Shown in pieces: positions 27,609-37,117 of a stretch of 64,000 nt of DNA (the first letter of the stretch is position 1; every line of letters starts with the position of its first letter). The translations under genes and the position numbers were made by a program. Source of the stretch: Amphritea atlantica (GTDB lineage: Bacteria > Pseudomonadota > Gammaproteobacteria > Pseudomonadales > Balneatricaceae); contig NZ_JAHKQE010000005.1 in assembly GCF_018860855.1 (NCBI RefSeq), positions 79,769-143,768 of the forward strand, read 5' to 3'. The notes under the pieces are model-generated. The model worked only from the letters and a program-made list of their open reading frames with translations. It had not been told where the DNA came from and searched no databases.

Positions 27609-29378
27609 ATGAAGTCTGTTCCATTACGCTGGTTGATCGTCACCCCCTTTGTCGTGCTGGCATTGATATCGGGCATAACGATGTACTTCGTTTCCACCGT
27701 TACTATTTCAAATATAGCCAATAGTGTCGGCACGCAATACATCAAAGAAGTTGAAAACCGTATTTATGACCGTGTGCAAAATTTTATGGCACCGTTAAGC
27801 AATATTGTCGAAATGAACCTTGAGGCCTTTACCCACCGGCCTGAGCTACTCGATGATCTCACCCCGCTCGCTAGTCGATTTTATGAGCAAGCCACGCCTT
27901 ACAATCAAATGACCTTTATTTCGATGGCAACGGTGGATGGCCGCTACCTCGCCTCAGCACAAGACCCAACAAACAGGAGCAAGCACAATATCGCCGCCAA
28001 TTTCATTAACAAACCGCTGACGATGGAAGGTTTTGAGTATGATCCGGTGAATAATATCGGCCCAAAAATACTGTCCGATGCCACCTTTAGCTATGACCCC
28101 AGAGGCAGACCTTTTTATACAGATGCCACTCAAGAGGCCAAAATGGCTTGGAGCGATATCCATCCTTATTACGGTTTTCCAACCCTCGGCATTGGCTTAT
28201 CTGCACCCATATATGATCAAGCAGGTTCGCTTTTAGGGGTCACCGCCACCAGCATCGCGTTAATTGAGCTCGATAAATATCTTGAATCGCTTGAGCTCGT
28301 CGACGGGGCTTACATCTTTTTAGCCGAAGAAAATGGGACACTAATCGCCACCTCGGATCACAGTGATCTATATCGCAAAGCGGATGGGGTTACCACCCGC
28401 GTTAACCTTAACAATCACCCAAATAAAGCCTTTCAAATGGCGAGTCAAAACTTAACACCGGGTACCCACAAACTCAGTGATAAAGGGCAGGAGTATTTAT
28501 ATTTCGTCCGATCGATCTCACTCAAGTATGGTAAAAACTGGCTCATCGGCATCCTAATTCCCAGCGCCTATCATAAGAGTTTATTAACAGACTACACTCA
28601 AAGCACTGTGCTCATTACCTTGGCACTGTTTATCTGCATTGGCCTCATCGGCTCATTGATCGCTTGGTATATCGGCAAGCCCATACAAATGCTTAGCCAA
28701 GCAGCTAACAACAAGAATATTCAAAGTATTCAAAAACTACCTCAGCCGCTAAGCAATATCCGAGAGATCAACTCTCTGAGCCAAGGGCTCAGTTCGATGG
28801 CCGACAACCTTTTCGACATCATGCAGAATTTAGAGAAGAAAGTGGCGGAAAGAACATCTGTTTTACAGGACGAAAATGTTTCTCTACTTGAGAACTCGCT
28901 AACCGATGAGTTAACACAGCTCTATAACAGACGAGGTTTTAACCTAGTATTGGAACCCGCCTTAAAAAAGGCTCAGCAATCCCACCAGCCAATCACTTTT
29001 GTATTATGCGATATTGACCACTTTAAGCGCATTAACGATGAGTTCGGCCACAGCGCCGGTGATATTGCCTTAGTGGCCGTTGCTACAAACCTAAGAAATA
29101 ACACACGAGCATCTGTCGATATTGTTGCCCGCTACGGCGGTGAAGAGTTCATCATGGTATTCATTAATACCGATGTTACTCAGGTAATGAATCGGCTCAA
29201 CAGTATCCAAGAGAACTTCAAGACCCACCCTGTGATTAAGAACCAACACATCACTATGAGCTTTGGCGTAGTCCATGTGGATGCAGGTTTATCGATGTCT
29301 GTAGATGACCTGATTGAACAAGCCGATAGGAAACTCTATCAAGCCAAAAATAGTGGCCGAGATAAGATTGTTAGCTAA
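27609..29378 (+). CDS. Membrane Cache-type diguanylate cyclase
   Basis: A 589-residue protein with TM1 at about 8-30, a periplasmic double-Cache sensor (about 35-335; YFGFPTLGIGLSAPIYDQAG-like core, GVTATSIALIELDKYL), TM2 near 338-358, a HAMP-like linker and a GGDEF domain. The active motif is RYGGEEFIMVF. The usual I-site Arg-x-x-Asp five residues before GGEEF is ASVD here (Arg one residue too early), so product inhibition is probably lost. No EAL domain. The Cache domain suggests sensing of a small extracellular ligand. Convergent with the LysR gene. Confidence 0.93.
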   Translation: MKSVPLRWLIVTPFVVLALISGITMYFVSTVTISNIANSVGTQYIKEVENRIYDRVQNFMAPLSNIVEMNLEAFTHRPELLDDLTPLASRFYEQATPYNQMTFISMATVDGRYLASAQDPTNRSKHNIAANFINKPLTMEGFEYDPVNNIGPKILSDATFSYDPRGRPFYTDATQEAKMAWSDIHPYYGFPTLGIGLSAPIYDQAGSLLGVTATSIALIELDKYLESLELVDGAYIFLAEENGTLIATSDHSDLYRKADGVTTRVNLNNHPNKAFQMASQNLTPGTHKLSDKGQEYLYFVRSISLKYGKNWLIGILIPSAYHKSLLTDYTQSTVLITLALFICIGLIGSLIAWYIGKPIQMLSQAANNKNIQSIQKLPQPLSNIREINSLSQGLSSMADNLFDIMQNLEKKVAERTSVLQDENVSLLENSLTDELTQLYNRRGFNLVLEPALKKAQQSHQPITFVLCDIDHFKRINDEFGHSAGDIALVAVATNLRNNTRASVDIVARYGGEEFIMVFINTDVTQVMNRLNSIQENFKTHPVIKNQHITMSFGVVHVDAGLSMSVDDLIEQADRKLYQAKNSGRDKIVS

Positions 29379-29428
29379 TTGTTAGCCCTTGCCTGCTCGC
29401 CAATAACGCATGCCGTCGCCAAACTTAA

Positions 29429-30301
29429 CTAGGCCCAAAGCCCCAGCAGAAGGCTTTTTATTAACCCATAGCGCGCCGCTAAGGGGCGGTGTTTTTTATA
29501 GATAAGATACACCGTTTCATTGACAGGTGATGCCAGTGTTGCCAATTGAATTTGCTCGGGATAAGGAAAAGCCTTTACCGAAGACTGAGGTAAAACCGTA
29601 AAACCTAACCCCTGCGACACCGGCAGCAAAATTTGACTGAGCTGATTGATATAGCCCGATGTCGCGATCTTTTCGATGCCTTGGTATAACTCAGGAAAGT
29701 TAGCCTGCAACACTTGTGTGGCGTAATGCTGCCCGTCGGAATGATCAATAAACCCCAACTGCAGCAATGTCTCCCAATTAGCCTCAATCCCTGCGGGCAG
29801 CACTAAGCAAAGTGCGTCTTCACCCAACACCTGCTGCTCTAATGTGGGTTCAGCGATTAATTGCGTCACGATGCCGATATCTGAACGATTTTTTTGAATA
29901 CGTTCAATAATGGCCATATTAGGTGCCGCCTCAATATTCACAGTGATGGCTGGGTATTGCTGTTGTAACCCGAGTAACTGAGGGTAAAGCTGCATGGCCA
30001 TAGAACCCGAGCAAGCGACCTTGCACGCCCCTCGATACTGGTCATCATCAGCCAGTGCACTCACTAATTCAGCCTCGGCATCTACTTGCTGTAAGCCAAA
30101 CTGATACAAGCGCTCACCCGCCGGCGTTAGTTCAAATGTTTTGCCATAGCGATTCAACAATAGCTTATCCAGCGCGGTTTCAAGCTTTTTAATATGCTGA
30201 CTCACCCCTGGTTGAGTCATATGCAACATTTGTGCGGTGTGGGTGAAATGCTTAGTTTGAACCAGACTCATGAAGGTACGTAGAAAAACGGGATTAATCA
30301 T
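29429..30301 (-). CDS. LysR-family transcriptional regulator
   Basis: A 290-residue LysR regulator with an N-terminal winged helix (LRTFMSLVQTKHFTHTAQMLHMTQPGVSQHIKKLE, about 1-60) and a periplasmic-binding-type effector domain (about 90-285). Divergent from a VOC-family gene with a 119-bp space, the standard LysR arrangement in which the regulator controls its divergent neighbour and itself. AT-rich TTATCAAAATAATCATAAACGATAATT-like sequence just upstream of its start holds ATCA/TGAT motifs that might be the binding site. Its effector is unknown. Confidence 0.9.
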   Translation of the reverse strand: MINPVFLRTFMSLVQTKHFTHTAQMLHMTQPGVSQHIKKLETALDKLLLNRYGKTFELTPAGERLYQFGLQQVDAEAELVSALADDDQYRGACKVACSGSMAMQLYPQLLGLQQQYPAITVNIEAAPNMAIIERIQKNRSDIGIVTQLIAEPTLEQQVLGEDALCLVLPAGIEANWETLLQLGFIDHSDGQHYATQVLQANFPELYQGIEKIATSGYINQLSQILLPVSQGLGFTVLPQSSVKAFPYPEQIQLATLASPVNETVYLIYKKHRPLAARYGLIKSLLLGLWA

Positions 30302-30420
30302 AATGTTAAATTATCAAAATAATCATAAACGATAATTTTATATTAATCACATGGTTTTATACACTCTTTCTATACCCACTCTCCACCCCAAACCACAACA
30401 ACCGCGTTGGAGCGAATACC

Positions 30421-30945
30421 ATGCAAGATTCACCCACTAACACACCTAACGCCTACCCGCGTACTTTTTCCCATATAGGTATTTCAGTCCCTGATCTAGA
30501 GGCCGCTGTCAAATTCTATACTGAGGTACTCGGCTGGTATCTCATTATGGAGCCGACACTGATCATCGAAGATGACAGCCCTATTGGTGAGATGTGCACC
30601 GATGTCTTTGGTGACAACTGGGAATCGTTTAGAATTGCCCACCTATCAACCGGAGATCGCATCGGGGTTGAGCTGTTCCAATTTAAAAATCAGCAAAACC
30701 CTGAAGATAATTTTGAATACTGGAAAACCGGCGTATTTCACTTCTGCGTGCAAGACCCTGACGTTGAAGGCCTAGCAGAAAAAATTGTCGCCGCCGGGGG
30801 CAAAAAACGCATGGCAAAACCACGTTATTACTACCCCGGTGAAAAACCTTACCGGATGATCTATATGGAAGACCCGTTCGGCAATATTCTAGAAATTTAC
30901 AGCCATAGTTACGAACTGCACTATGCATCAGGTGCCTACAACTAA
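30421..30945 (+). CDS. VOC/glyoxalase-family protein
   Basis: A 174-residue vicinal-oxygen-chelate protein with two beta-alpha-beta-beta-beta modules. The usual four metal ligands are present as His18 (FSHIGISV), Glu84 (IGVELFQF), His107 (VFHFCVQD) and Glu158 (ILEIYSHS). A related description is lactoylglutathione lyase or a dioxygenase, but the substrate is not assignable. No signal peptide. Divergent from a LysR gene, probably its regulator. The stop codon lies within the first unit of a heptanucleotide tandem repeat. Confidence 0.88.
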   Translation: MQDSPTNTPNAYPRTFSHIGISVPDLEAAVKFYTEVLGWYLIMEPTLIIEDDSPIGEMCTDVFGDNWESFRIAHLSTGDRIGVELFQFKNQQNPEDNFEYWKTGVFHFCVQDPDVEGLAEKIVAAGGKKRMAKPRYYYPGEKPYRMIYMEDPFGNILEIYSHSYELHYASGAYN

Positions 30946-30976
30946 TCCCTAATCCCTAATCCCTAATCCCTAATCC
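30942..30976. repeat. Five perfect copies of the heptamer CTAATCC
   Basis: Copies start at 30942, 30949, 30956, 30963 and 30970. The first carries the VOC stop codon TAA (30943-30945). Read on the minus strand it is (GGATTAG)5, containing four GGG tracts spaced by ATTA, which is the sequence requirement for an intramolecular G-quadruplex. A 7-bp unit is prone to slippage, but changes in copy number would alter only the 3' untranslated DNA. Confidence 0.9.
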
Positions 30977-31506
30977 AAACATCCTCAAGACAACCGCGGC
31001 AGCGATAACGCTGGCTCAGGTCATCGCAGCCGCTTTGCTTTAATAGTGACTGTCAATTTGTCACAAGAAAATAGTGCTTAACCCTCAACGGGGATTAGAT
31101 AAGGTAGTTATCTGCTATTCACCCGCCGTTGTAGGCGTGTCATTTGGAATCCTGCTACCACTAAAATCCTCACCCTATATCACGATAACACTGATCAGTA
31201 GGCGGCCCTCCCCAGTATGAAGCGATATTCGCCTACGCATTCAAATAAGCATTTGATGTTAACGGTGAAGCGCCTAGCAGCGGTGAACGATTCGCTTGCT
31301 TGATGCTAACCATTGAGCCTCAAACCCCAACCACTGAAATGACAACAGTGCCATCGCTATGATATTTTCTCGATAACACCCCTTAAAAAATGGCATACTG
31401 ATCCGCGCCACATCCGCCAATATTTAGCTTATTAACACATCCTGACTCGCTGCATTAGAGACAGCAATATCGCTAGCAATAAGACTTTCGAACAAAAGAA
31501 TTCATT
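30977..31506. other. 530-bp intergenic region
   Basis: No gene found on either strand; open frames are short and lack ribosome sites. GTAGGCG at 31198-31204 pairs with CGCCTAC at 31230-31236 around a 25-nt loop. The region should contain the promoter of the antiporter gene, but no clear hexamers were identified. Confidence 0.5.
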
Positions 31507-33354
31507 ATGACGACTTACTTCATCCAAGCTGCTATCTACCTCTTAGTTGCAGTCATCTGCGTGCCGCTAGCCAAACGACTGGGGTTAGGTTCGGTGCTAG
31601 GTTACCTCATCGCCGGTGTCATCATCGGCCCTATTACCGGATTAGTCGGAAACGAAACAACCACTATTCAACACTTTGCTGAGTTTGGTGTCGTGATGAT
31701 GCTCTTTATTGTGGGTCTAGAGCTTTCACCTAAAGCGCTATGGAATATGAAAAACCGACTCATTAGCTTGGGCGGTTTACAACTTAGCTTAACCACCCTA
31801 ATTATCACCCTGCTAGGTATGGCATTAGAGTTTCCATGGCAACCCTCATTAGTGGTCGGGCTCATATTTTCGCTATCATCAACCGCGATCGTCATGCAAA
31901 CTTTCGCCGAAAAATCACTCAACAAAACCGACGGTGGCCGGGCCGCATTTTCCATTTTGTTATCTCAAGATATCGCCGTTATTCCGATGCTGGCGGTCAT
32001 TCCTCTCTTAGCGATCCCAACCTATTTTGGTATGCCAGAGATCGCCTCATCAGCCTCAGAGCACGACAACATTTCATTAGTTGAACAGCTATCTGGCTGG
32101 CAATATGCAGGTGTTATCGCCTTTGCAATCACTCTGATTATTGTCGTCGGCCATTATGTGTCGAAACCCTTGTTCACCTGGGTTGCCAACACGGGGCTAC
32201 GCGAAATATATACCGCCACCGCATTATTACTGGTTATCGCTATCGCTGCGTTGATGAGTTTAGTCGGCCTGTCGCCCGCACTGGGAACATTTTTAGCCGG
32301 AGTTGTGTTGGCGAACAGCGAATTTCGGCATGAATTAGAAAGTAACATTCAGCCTTTTAAAGGCTTACTGCTGGGGCTATTTTTCATTACGGTAGGCGCG
32401 GGGATTAGCTTTTCAGTTATTGCTGAAAACTTCTGGCTGATTAGTAGCTTAACGCTGGCGGTTATTATCATAAAGGCATTGGTACTATTATCCTTAGCGA
32501 TCATTTTTAGGATTAGAAAATCAGATGGCTGGTTACTGACATTAAGCTTGGCACAAGCGGGGGAGTTTGGTTTTGTCGTCCTCAGTGTGTCATCACAGAG
32601 TCAGGCACTCCCCGGCGAATGGATCGCCATCCTATCGCCGGTGATCACCCTTTCTATGTTTTTGACTCCGCTACTCTTCATCTTATATGACAAGGTTATC
32701 ACCCCTAAATATCTCGTCAGCCAGCAACCGAAAGAAGCCGATAGTATCGATAAAAAGGGGCAAGTCATCATTGCCGGCATTGGCCGCTTTGGACAGGTTA
32801 TCAATCGCTTATTAACCGTAAATGGTTTTGAAACCACGGTTATTGACCAATCAATCACTGTGATCGATAGAGTTAAAAAGATTGGCATGCATGCTTACTT
32901 TGGCGATGCGACCGATCCTGCCCTGTTAAACACCGCAGGGCTTGATGAAGCATCGCTGTTCATCATAGCCATCAATGATAAAGAGCGTGTCTTACCGTTG
33001 ATTAAACATGTAAAGCAGTTTCACCCAAACTTACCGATCGTTACACGCGCTTATGATCGTGGTCAGGCCTATGCCCTCGAAGAGGCCGGTGCTGATCATG
33101 TTTTTATTGAATCCTATTTCACTGCCTTGGAAATGAGCAAAACATCATTACAGGTATTGGGTTTTTCACAGAGTAATGCCGAAAAAGCGAAATCAGTGTA
33201 TTACCAGACGGAACAACAACACCATAAAGACCTGCTAAAAGCGTCCATTGATGCCAATAAAGAAAGTCATCTGGTTAATAACTATATCGAACTGTTTATC
33301 TCGCTAGAAAAAGAGATGCAAGCAGCGATGAAAGAGCAACTTCAGGATAAGTAA
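31507..33354 (+). CDS. KefB/KefC-type K+/H+ antiporter (CPA2 family)
   Basis: A 615-residue CPA2 antiporter. The membrane part (about 1-390) has the family opening YFIQAAIYLLVAVICVPLAKRLGLGSVLGYLIAG, GVVMMLFIVGLEL and SSTAIVMQ, and the conserved acid in LLSQDIAVIP. A TrkA-N/RCK domain follows (about 415-535): GQVIIAGIGRFGQVINRL is the NAD-binding glycine loop. In E. coli, KefB and KefC are glutathione-gated efflux systems protecting from electrophiles; a glutathione-linked role here would fit a nearby VOC protein, but that link is inference. A short cytoplasmic tail ends the protein. It could alternatively be a plain K+ or Na+ exporter. Confidence 0.9.
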   Translation: MTTYFIQAAIYLLVAVICVPLAKRLGLGSVLGYLIAGVIIGPITGLVGNETTTIQHFAEFGVVMMLFIVGLELSPKALWNMKNRLISLGGLQLSLTTLIITLLGMALEFPWQPSLVVGLIFSLSSTAIVMQTFAEKSLNKTDGGRAAFSILLSQDIAVIPMLAVIPLLAIPTYFGMPEIASSASEHDNISLVEQLSGWQYAGVIAFAITLIIVVGHYVSKPLFTWVANTGLREIYTATALLLVIAIAALMSLVGLSPALGTFLAGVVLANSEFRHELESNIQPFKGLLLGLFFITVGAGISFSVIAENFWLISSLTLAVIIIKALVLLSLAIIFRIRKSDGWLLTLSLAQAGEFGFVVLSVSSQSQALPGEWIAILSPVITLSMFLTPLLFILYDKVITPKYLVSQQPKEADSIDKKGQVIIAGIGRFGQVINRLLTVNGFETTVIDQSITVIDRVKKIGMHAYFGDATDPALLNTAGLDEASLFIIAINDKERVLPLIKHVKQFHPNLPIVTRAYDRGQAYALEEAGADHVFIESYFTALEMSKTSLQVLGFSQSNAEKAKSVYYQTEQQHHKDLLKASIDANKESHLVNNYIELFISLEKEMQAAMKEQLQDK

Positions 33355-33454
33355 AACGACAGGTTGGCAGCCCTTTGCGATAACCCCCTTAGCCTACGAT
33401 CAACTGAGTGTTTTTGCGGGTTTTCTACGGTCATAAAGCAAACGGAAAAGTCGA

Positions 33455-33486
33455 GCGCCTCGAAAAAGAAACCTTTTAAGAGGCGC
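33455..33486. terminator. Hairpin between convergent genes
   Basis: GCGCCTC (33455-33461) pairs with GAGGCGC (33480-33486) over an A-rich 18-nt loop. It lies between the antiporter gene and the aas-like gene. There is no long T run, so terminator function is only likely. Confidence 0.5.
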
Positions 33487-33495
33487 GATGAATCA

Positions 33496-36400
33496 TCAAG
33501 CGTTCATCAACTGCTCTGCCATCAGCCGTGCAGCGGGATAATCCGTTTTACCGCTGCCCAACAGCGGCACCTGATCAACCCGAAAGATCTTGGCCGGTAA
33601 CATCAACGGTGCAATCTGACTGACTAGAACCCGGCGGAAAGCGTCTACCTCGATATCCGCATCCACCAACAGCACGACCTGCTCGCCTTTACGCTCATCC
33701 GGCATATTAATCGCCACCAGCCCAGCATCATCTTGCTCAAGGTGTTTGCGTATCTCAAGTTCGACCGCCCCTAGGCTGACCATCTCGCCACCGAGTTTGG
33801 CAAACCGAGAATAGCGATCAACAATGGTTAGGAAACCATCCTCGTCGAGGTGGCCTTTATCTCCGCTTTTATACCAGCGCAGCCCGTCCAGCTCGACAAT
33901 AACCTCTGCGGTTTTAGTTGGATTATTAAGATAGCCCTGCATAATCTGCGTGCCACCGATCAGAATCAAACCATCCTCACCGGTCGGTAGCTCCGCCAAC
34001 GTCTCGGGGTCAACAATCCGAAAAGTCGATCCAGGTAACGCCAGACCTACGGTGCCAGAACGGGTGCCCACCTGTAAAAACCAGCCATCGACCGACAGAT
34101 GATCCGGCAAATTGACACTGGCCACCGGGGTTGTCTCCGTCGAACCATAGCCCTCAACCACCGGTACCCGAAAACGTGTTTCAAATGCTTGCCGCACCGC
34201 GGGATCAAGCCGCTCCGCGCCAGCAACGGCCACGCGAATAGACTGAAACATCAACGGGTGAAGCTTTTTAGTGCGAGTATAGAGGCGCAAAAATGTCGAT
34301 GTCGCACAGATTATCGTCGCCCGATATTTAGCCACCCCTTTACCGATATTGAAACCATCGGTTGGGTCCGGGTGACACACCACCGGTATCCCTTCAATCA
34401 ATGGCATAAAGGTGGTGACCGTCAGACCAAAAGCGTGGAACAGCGGCAGTGTCGCCATAATGCAGTCATCATCCCGCACATTTAACACATCGGCAATCTG
34501 ACGTAGATTAGCCAAAATATTCCGATGACTCAGCATAACCCCCTTCGGCGCGCCTTCACTGCCGGACGAAAACATAATCGCAGCGGTATCTTCAACTCGA
34601 CGCCCGGCACCTAACCAGCCCTGTAGAACGGAGGTAGGTAGAAAACTCAGCAATCCCATGGTTAGCAGTGCTTCAGTTTTGCCAATCGTCTCTTTAACCT
34701 CTTCCATGTAGACCACCTGACGCCCGGCAAACAGCGGTTCAGGATCAATACCACGGGCCTTCAGTTTAGCCACAAACTTATGTGCCGTTAGAATGGTGCG
34801 AACCTCAGCCTGTTCCAACGCCGCTAATTGCGCCGCCTCACTGGCAGTAAAGTTCAGGTTAACCAGTGTCCGTCCGGCAAATAATCCGGCGAGGTTAGCA
34901 ATGGCGCCGGCACTCGAGGTCGGCAGCAATAATCCTAACCGCTGCCCCGGTGTTTTTTTAAGCCGCCGACTAAACAGCACCACGGCGGTTAACAAACGGC
35001 GATAACTGAGCGGTTCACCCTGCACTTCGGTAATGGCCATATCAGACAACTGAGATTTGGCCGTCTGAATAAAACTTTGTGGGATCGGTTTCAGGGTCTG
35101 GGTATAACGCTCCCATGTATGAATCGATAGCTCAGTGACTTTCTTCTTAACCTCAGAAGCGTTGCTGCTGACCGGCATCGGCTGCCCGTAAGCGACAATC
35201 ACATCTCGCTTCAACCCACCACGGCGAATGGTCTTCATCTTATCGGTGGAGCGAGAAAAACGACTGCCCCATAAGCCTCGTAGATAAAAGGGTACGATGA
35301 CGCCATTTGCCCCTTCACAAGCATGCTCAAAACCCCGTTTAAACTCGCCGATCTGACCGGTATAACTGATCGCGCCTTCAGGGAAGAGACACACCACATG
35401 ACCCGCGCTAATCAGCTCTCTGACACTATTCAACGCTTCGCGGCTTTTGCCCTTAGAGATAGGCACCACTTTATACATCGATAAAAACCATTTCAGGTAC
35501 CAGCGCTCGTAGATTGAACGCTCCATCACGAAATGGATATGGCGTGGGCAAGCCATCTGGATCATCGCCCAATCCAACCAACTAATATGATTACCCAGCA
35601 ACAGCACACCTTGGCCAGCGCGGGGCAGGTTTTCAAAGCCCAATACCTGCAGATTATATTTACGCTTAATCAGTCCGGCCACCAGCACCCGTACCAATGC
35701 TTGCGGTAGCATCCGAATCGCGCAGAGCGCTCCGATCACAGCGATGAAGGCCAGCAACCAAAGCAACCACAAGCCATCGATGCCGGCCCAAGCAAACAGC
35801 ACAGTCAAACAGAGAAAGCCGAGCATGGCGATGTTCTGAATAAAGTTACTGCCAGCCAATACCTTACCGGTTTCTTTTTGACCCGCATTAAATTGAATCA
35901 GTGATTGCAGAGGGACATTCAATAGTGCCCCGCTCAGGCCGATCAGGAAAAAAATACCGCCTTGGGAATAGACCGATGCCGCCTGCGGCAACAACACCAA
36001 ACCCGTAGCAATACCGACCGCACCCAAAGGAATCAGACCGATATTGATATAGTGAGGCGACCAACGACCCGCCAGCACAGAGCCGGCCATAATACCAACG
36101 CCCGCTAGCGCCATCGTGCCCTGAATCACAAAGGTGTTATGAATCCCATGATGAGCTTCCGCCACCGCAGGAAACACCGCCAACATCACTTGGCTGACCG
36201 ACCAAAACAGCGAGACACCAACAATCGACAACCAGATAGTACGATTATGATAGATACCTGAGACATTCTGACGCAGCGTCTTACCGCTGCGGTAGGCCCG
36301 CCAGTCATAATTTAACTGATGATCGGTCTCCCGGGTTTTAGGCAAACGATACGCTAAGAGCAACTCACCGATAGCACCCAGCACCAACAACCAACCTAAC

Positions 36401-36948
36401 GGGGCGATCTTACGTAAACTCTCTTCGGGAGATAACTGAAAAGCCCCCTCAACGCGTATCTCAAACAGCAACGAAAACACAGCAATGCCGGAAAGGATAG
36501 CCACCATGGTGACCGCCTGAACCCAGCCATTACCCTCGGTGATATTTTCTTCGCCCACCAGTTCGCGGATAAAACCATATTTCGCCGGAGAGTAAAAAGC
36601 ACTTTGCAGCGCCAACACAAAGGTCAGCGCAAAGGCGGCTAAAAACCAGCCTTGAAAATAACAGAGGGTTATCAGCAGCGTGGCGCCAACCGCCGCCCAA
36701 GCGGAAAACCTCATAACGCGACTTTTAGGGTATTTATCGGCCAGAAATCCCGCCGGAGTGAACAGCATAATAAAGGGGAGCAAAATCAAACCATTGACCA
36801 CGGCGGTCAAGACAATTTGCAGATCACCGTCATACGCTTTAAACAGCGTATTTTGAATAATGATTTTATGCCCAAGATCGACAAACGCATTGATAAAGGC
36901 GATGGCAATAAACGCCAAAAAGCCATTGATACGAAGAAGTGCTGACAT
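33496..36948 (-). CDS. aas: LplT-PlsC-acyl-ACP synthetase three-module fusion (Aas-like)
   Basis: A 1,150-residue protein with three modules. Residues about 1-410 are an MFS transporter of the LplT type (lysophospholipid flippase). About 430-640 is a PlsC acyltransferase with HX4D (NHISWLDW), FPEGAISYTG and GFEHA. About 650-1150 is an AMP-binding acyl-ACP synthetase (IMFSSGSEGAPKGVMLS, GYGSTETTP, KSGDKGHLDEDGFL). In E. coli LplT and Aas are separate proteins that import lysophosphatidylethanolamine and re-acylate it; here transport and repair are one chain. ATG 36948 follows AAGGAG within 8 nt; the frame to 37002 is not used. A 25-codon leader ORF ends one nucleotide before the start. Confidence 0.93.
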   Translation of the reverse strand: MSALLRINGFLAFIAIAFINAFVDLGHKIIIQNTLFKAYDGDLQIVLTAVVNGLILLPFIMLFTPAGFLADKYPKSRVMRFSAWAAVGATLLITLCYFQGWFLAAFALTFVLALQSAFYSPAKYGFIRELVGEENITEGNGWVQAVTMVAILSGIAVFSLLFEIRVEGAFQLSPEESLRKIAPLGWLLVLGAIGELLLAYRLPKTRETDHQLNYDWRAYRSGKTLRQNVSGIYHNRTIWLSIVGVSLFWSVSQVMLAVFPAVAEAHHGIHNTFVIQGTMALAGVGIMAGSVLAGRWSPHYINIGLIPLGAVGIATGLVLLPQAASVYSQGGIFFLIGLSGALLNVPLQSLIQFNAGQKETGKVLAGSNFIQNIAMLGFLCLTVLFAWAGIDGLWLLWLLAFIAVIGALCAIRMLPQALVRVLVAGLIKRKYNLQVLGFENLPRAGQGVLLLGNHISWLDWAMIQMACPRHIHFVMERSIYERWYLKWFLSMYKVVPISKGKSREALNSVRELISAGHVVCLFPEGAISYTGQIGEFKRGFEHACEGANGVIVPFYLRGLWGSRFSRSTDKMKTIRRGGLKRDVIVAYGQPMPVSSNASEVKKKVTELSIHTWERYTQTLKPIPQSFIQTAKSQLSDMAITEVQGEPLSYRRLLTAVVLFSRRLKKTPGQRLGLLLPTSSAGAIANLAGLFAGRTLVNLNFTASEAAQLAALEQAEVRTILTAHKFVAKLKARGIDPEPLFAGRQVVYMEEVKETIGKTEALLTMGLLSFLPTSVLQGWLGAGRRVEDTAAIMFSSGSEGAPKGVMLSHRNILANLRQIADVLNVRDDDCIMATLPLFHAFGLTVTTFMPLIEGIPVVCHPDPTDGFNIGKGVAKYRATIICATSTFLRLYTRTKKLHPLMFQSIRVAVAGAERLDPAVRQAFETRFRVPVVEGYGSTETTPVASVNLPDHLSVDGWFLQVGTRSGTVGLALPGSTFRIVDPETLAELPTGEDGLILIGGTQIMQGYLNNPTKTAEVIVELDGLRWYKSGDKGHLDEDGFLTIVDRYSRFAKLGGEMVSLGAVELEIRKHLEQDDAGLVAINMPDERKGEQVVLLVDADIEVDAFRRVLVSQIAPLMLPAKIFRVDQVPLLGSGKTDYPAARLMAEQLMNA

Positions 36949-36949
36949 C

Positions 36950-37027
36950 CTACTCTCCTTGACAGAACGAAGCAGTGACGGACCATACCGATGCGATGAC
37001 AACCGGCGCTGAAGTTAAACTGAGCAT
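36950..37027 (-). CDS. Leader ORF of the aas-like gene, 25 aa
   Basis: ATG 37027 follows a strong GGGAGG with 7-nt spacing and reads MLSLTSAPVVIASVWSVTAS..., ending at TAG 36950-36952, one nucleotide before the aas ATG at 36948. The aas ribosome site AAGGAG lies inside the leader's last codons, so translating the leader would expose or occupy it. The peptide is hydrophobic with an amphipathic Ser/Thr/Val face; no stalling motif is obvious. Coupling is inferred from geometry; the reading frame differs from that of aas. Confidence 0.55.
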   Translation of the reverse strand: MLSLTSAPVVIASVWSVTASFCQGE

Positions 37028-37117
37028 AACACTACCTCCCGTTAAAATGATTCCGGAAGTATCTTTTTATCGCGTCAACCGCGCTATCTCTGCAGAAGGA
37101 GTATTAAAATATAATAC

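Noticed and set aside
31198..31236. GTAGGCG/CGCCTAC inverted repeat
   Set aside because: Only 7 bp with a 25-nt loop and no T run; likely chance.
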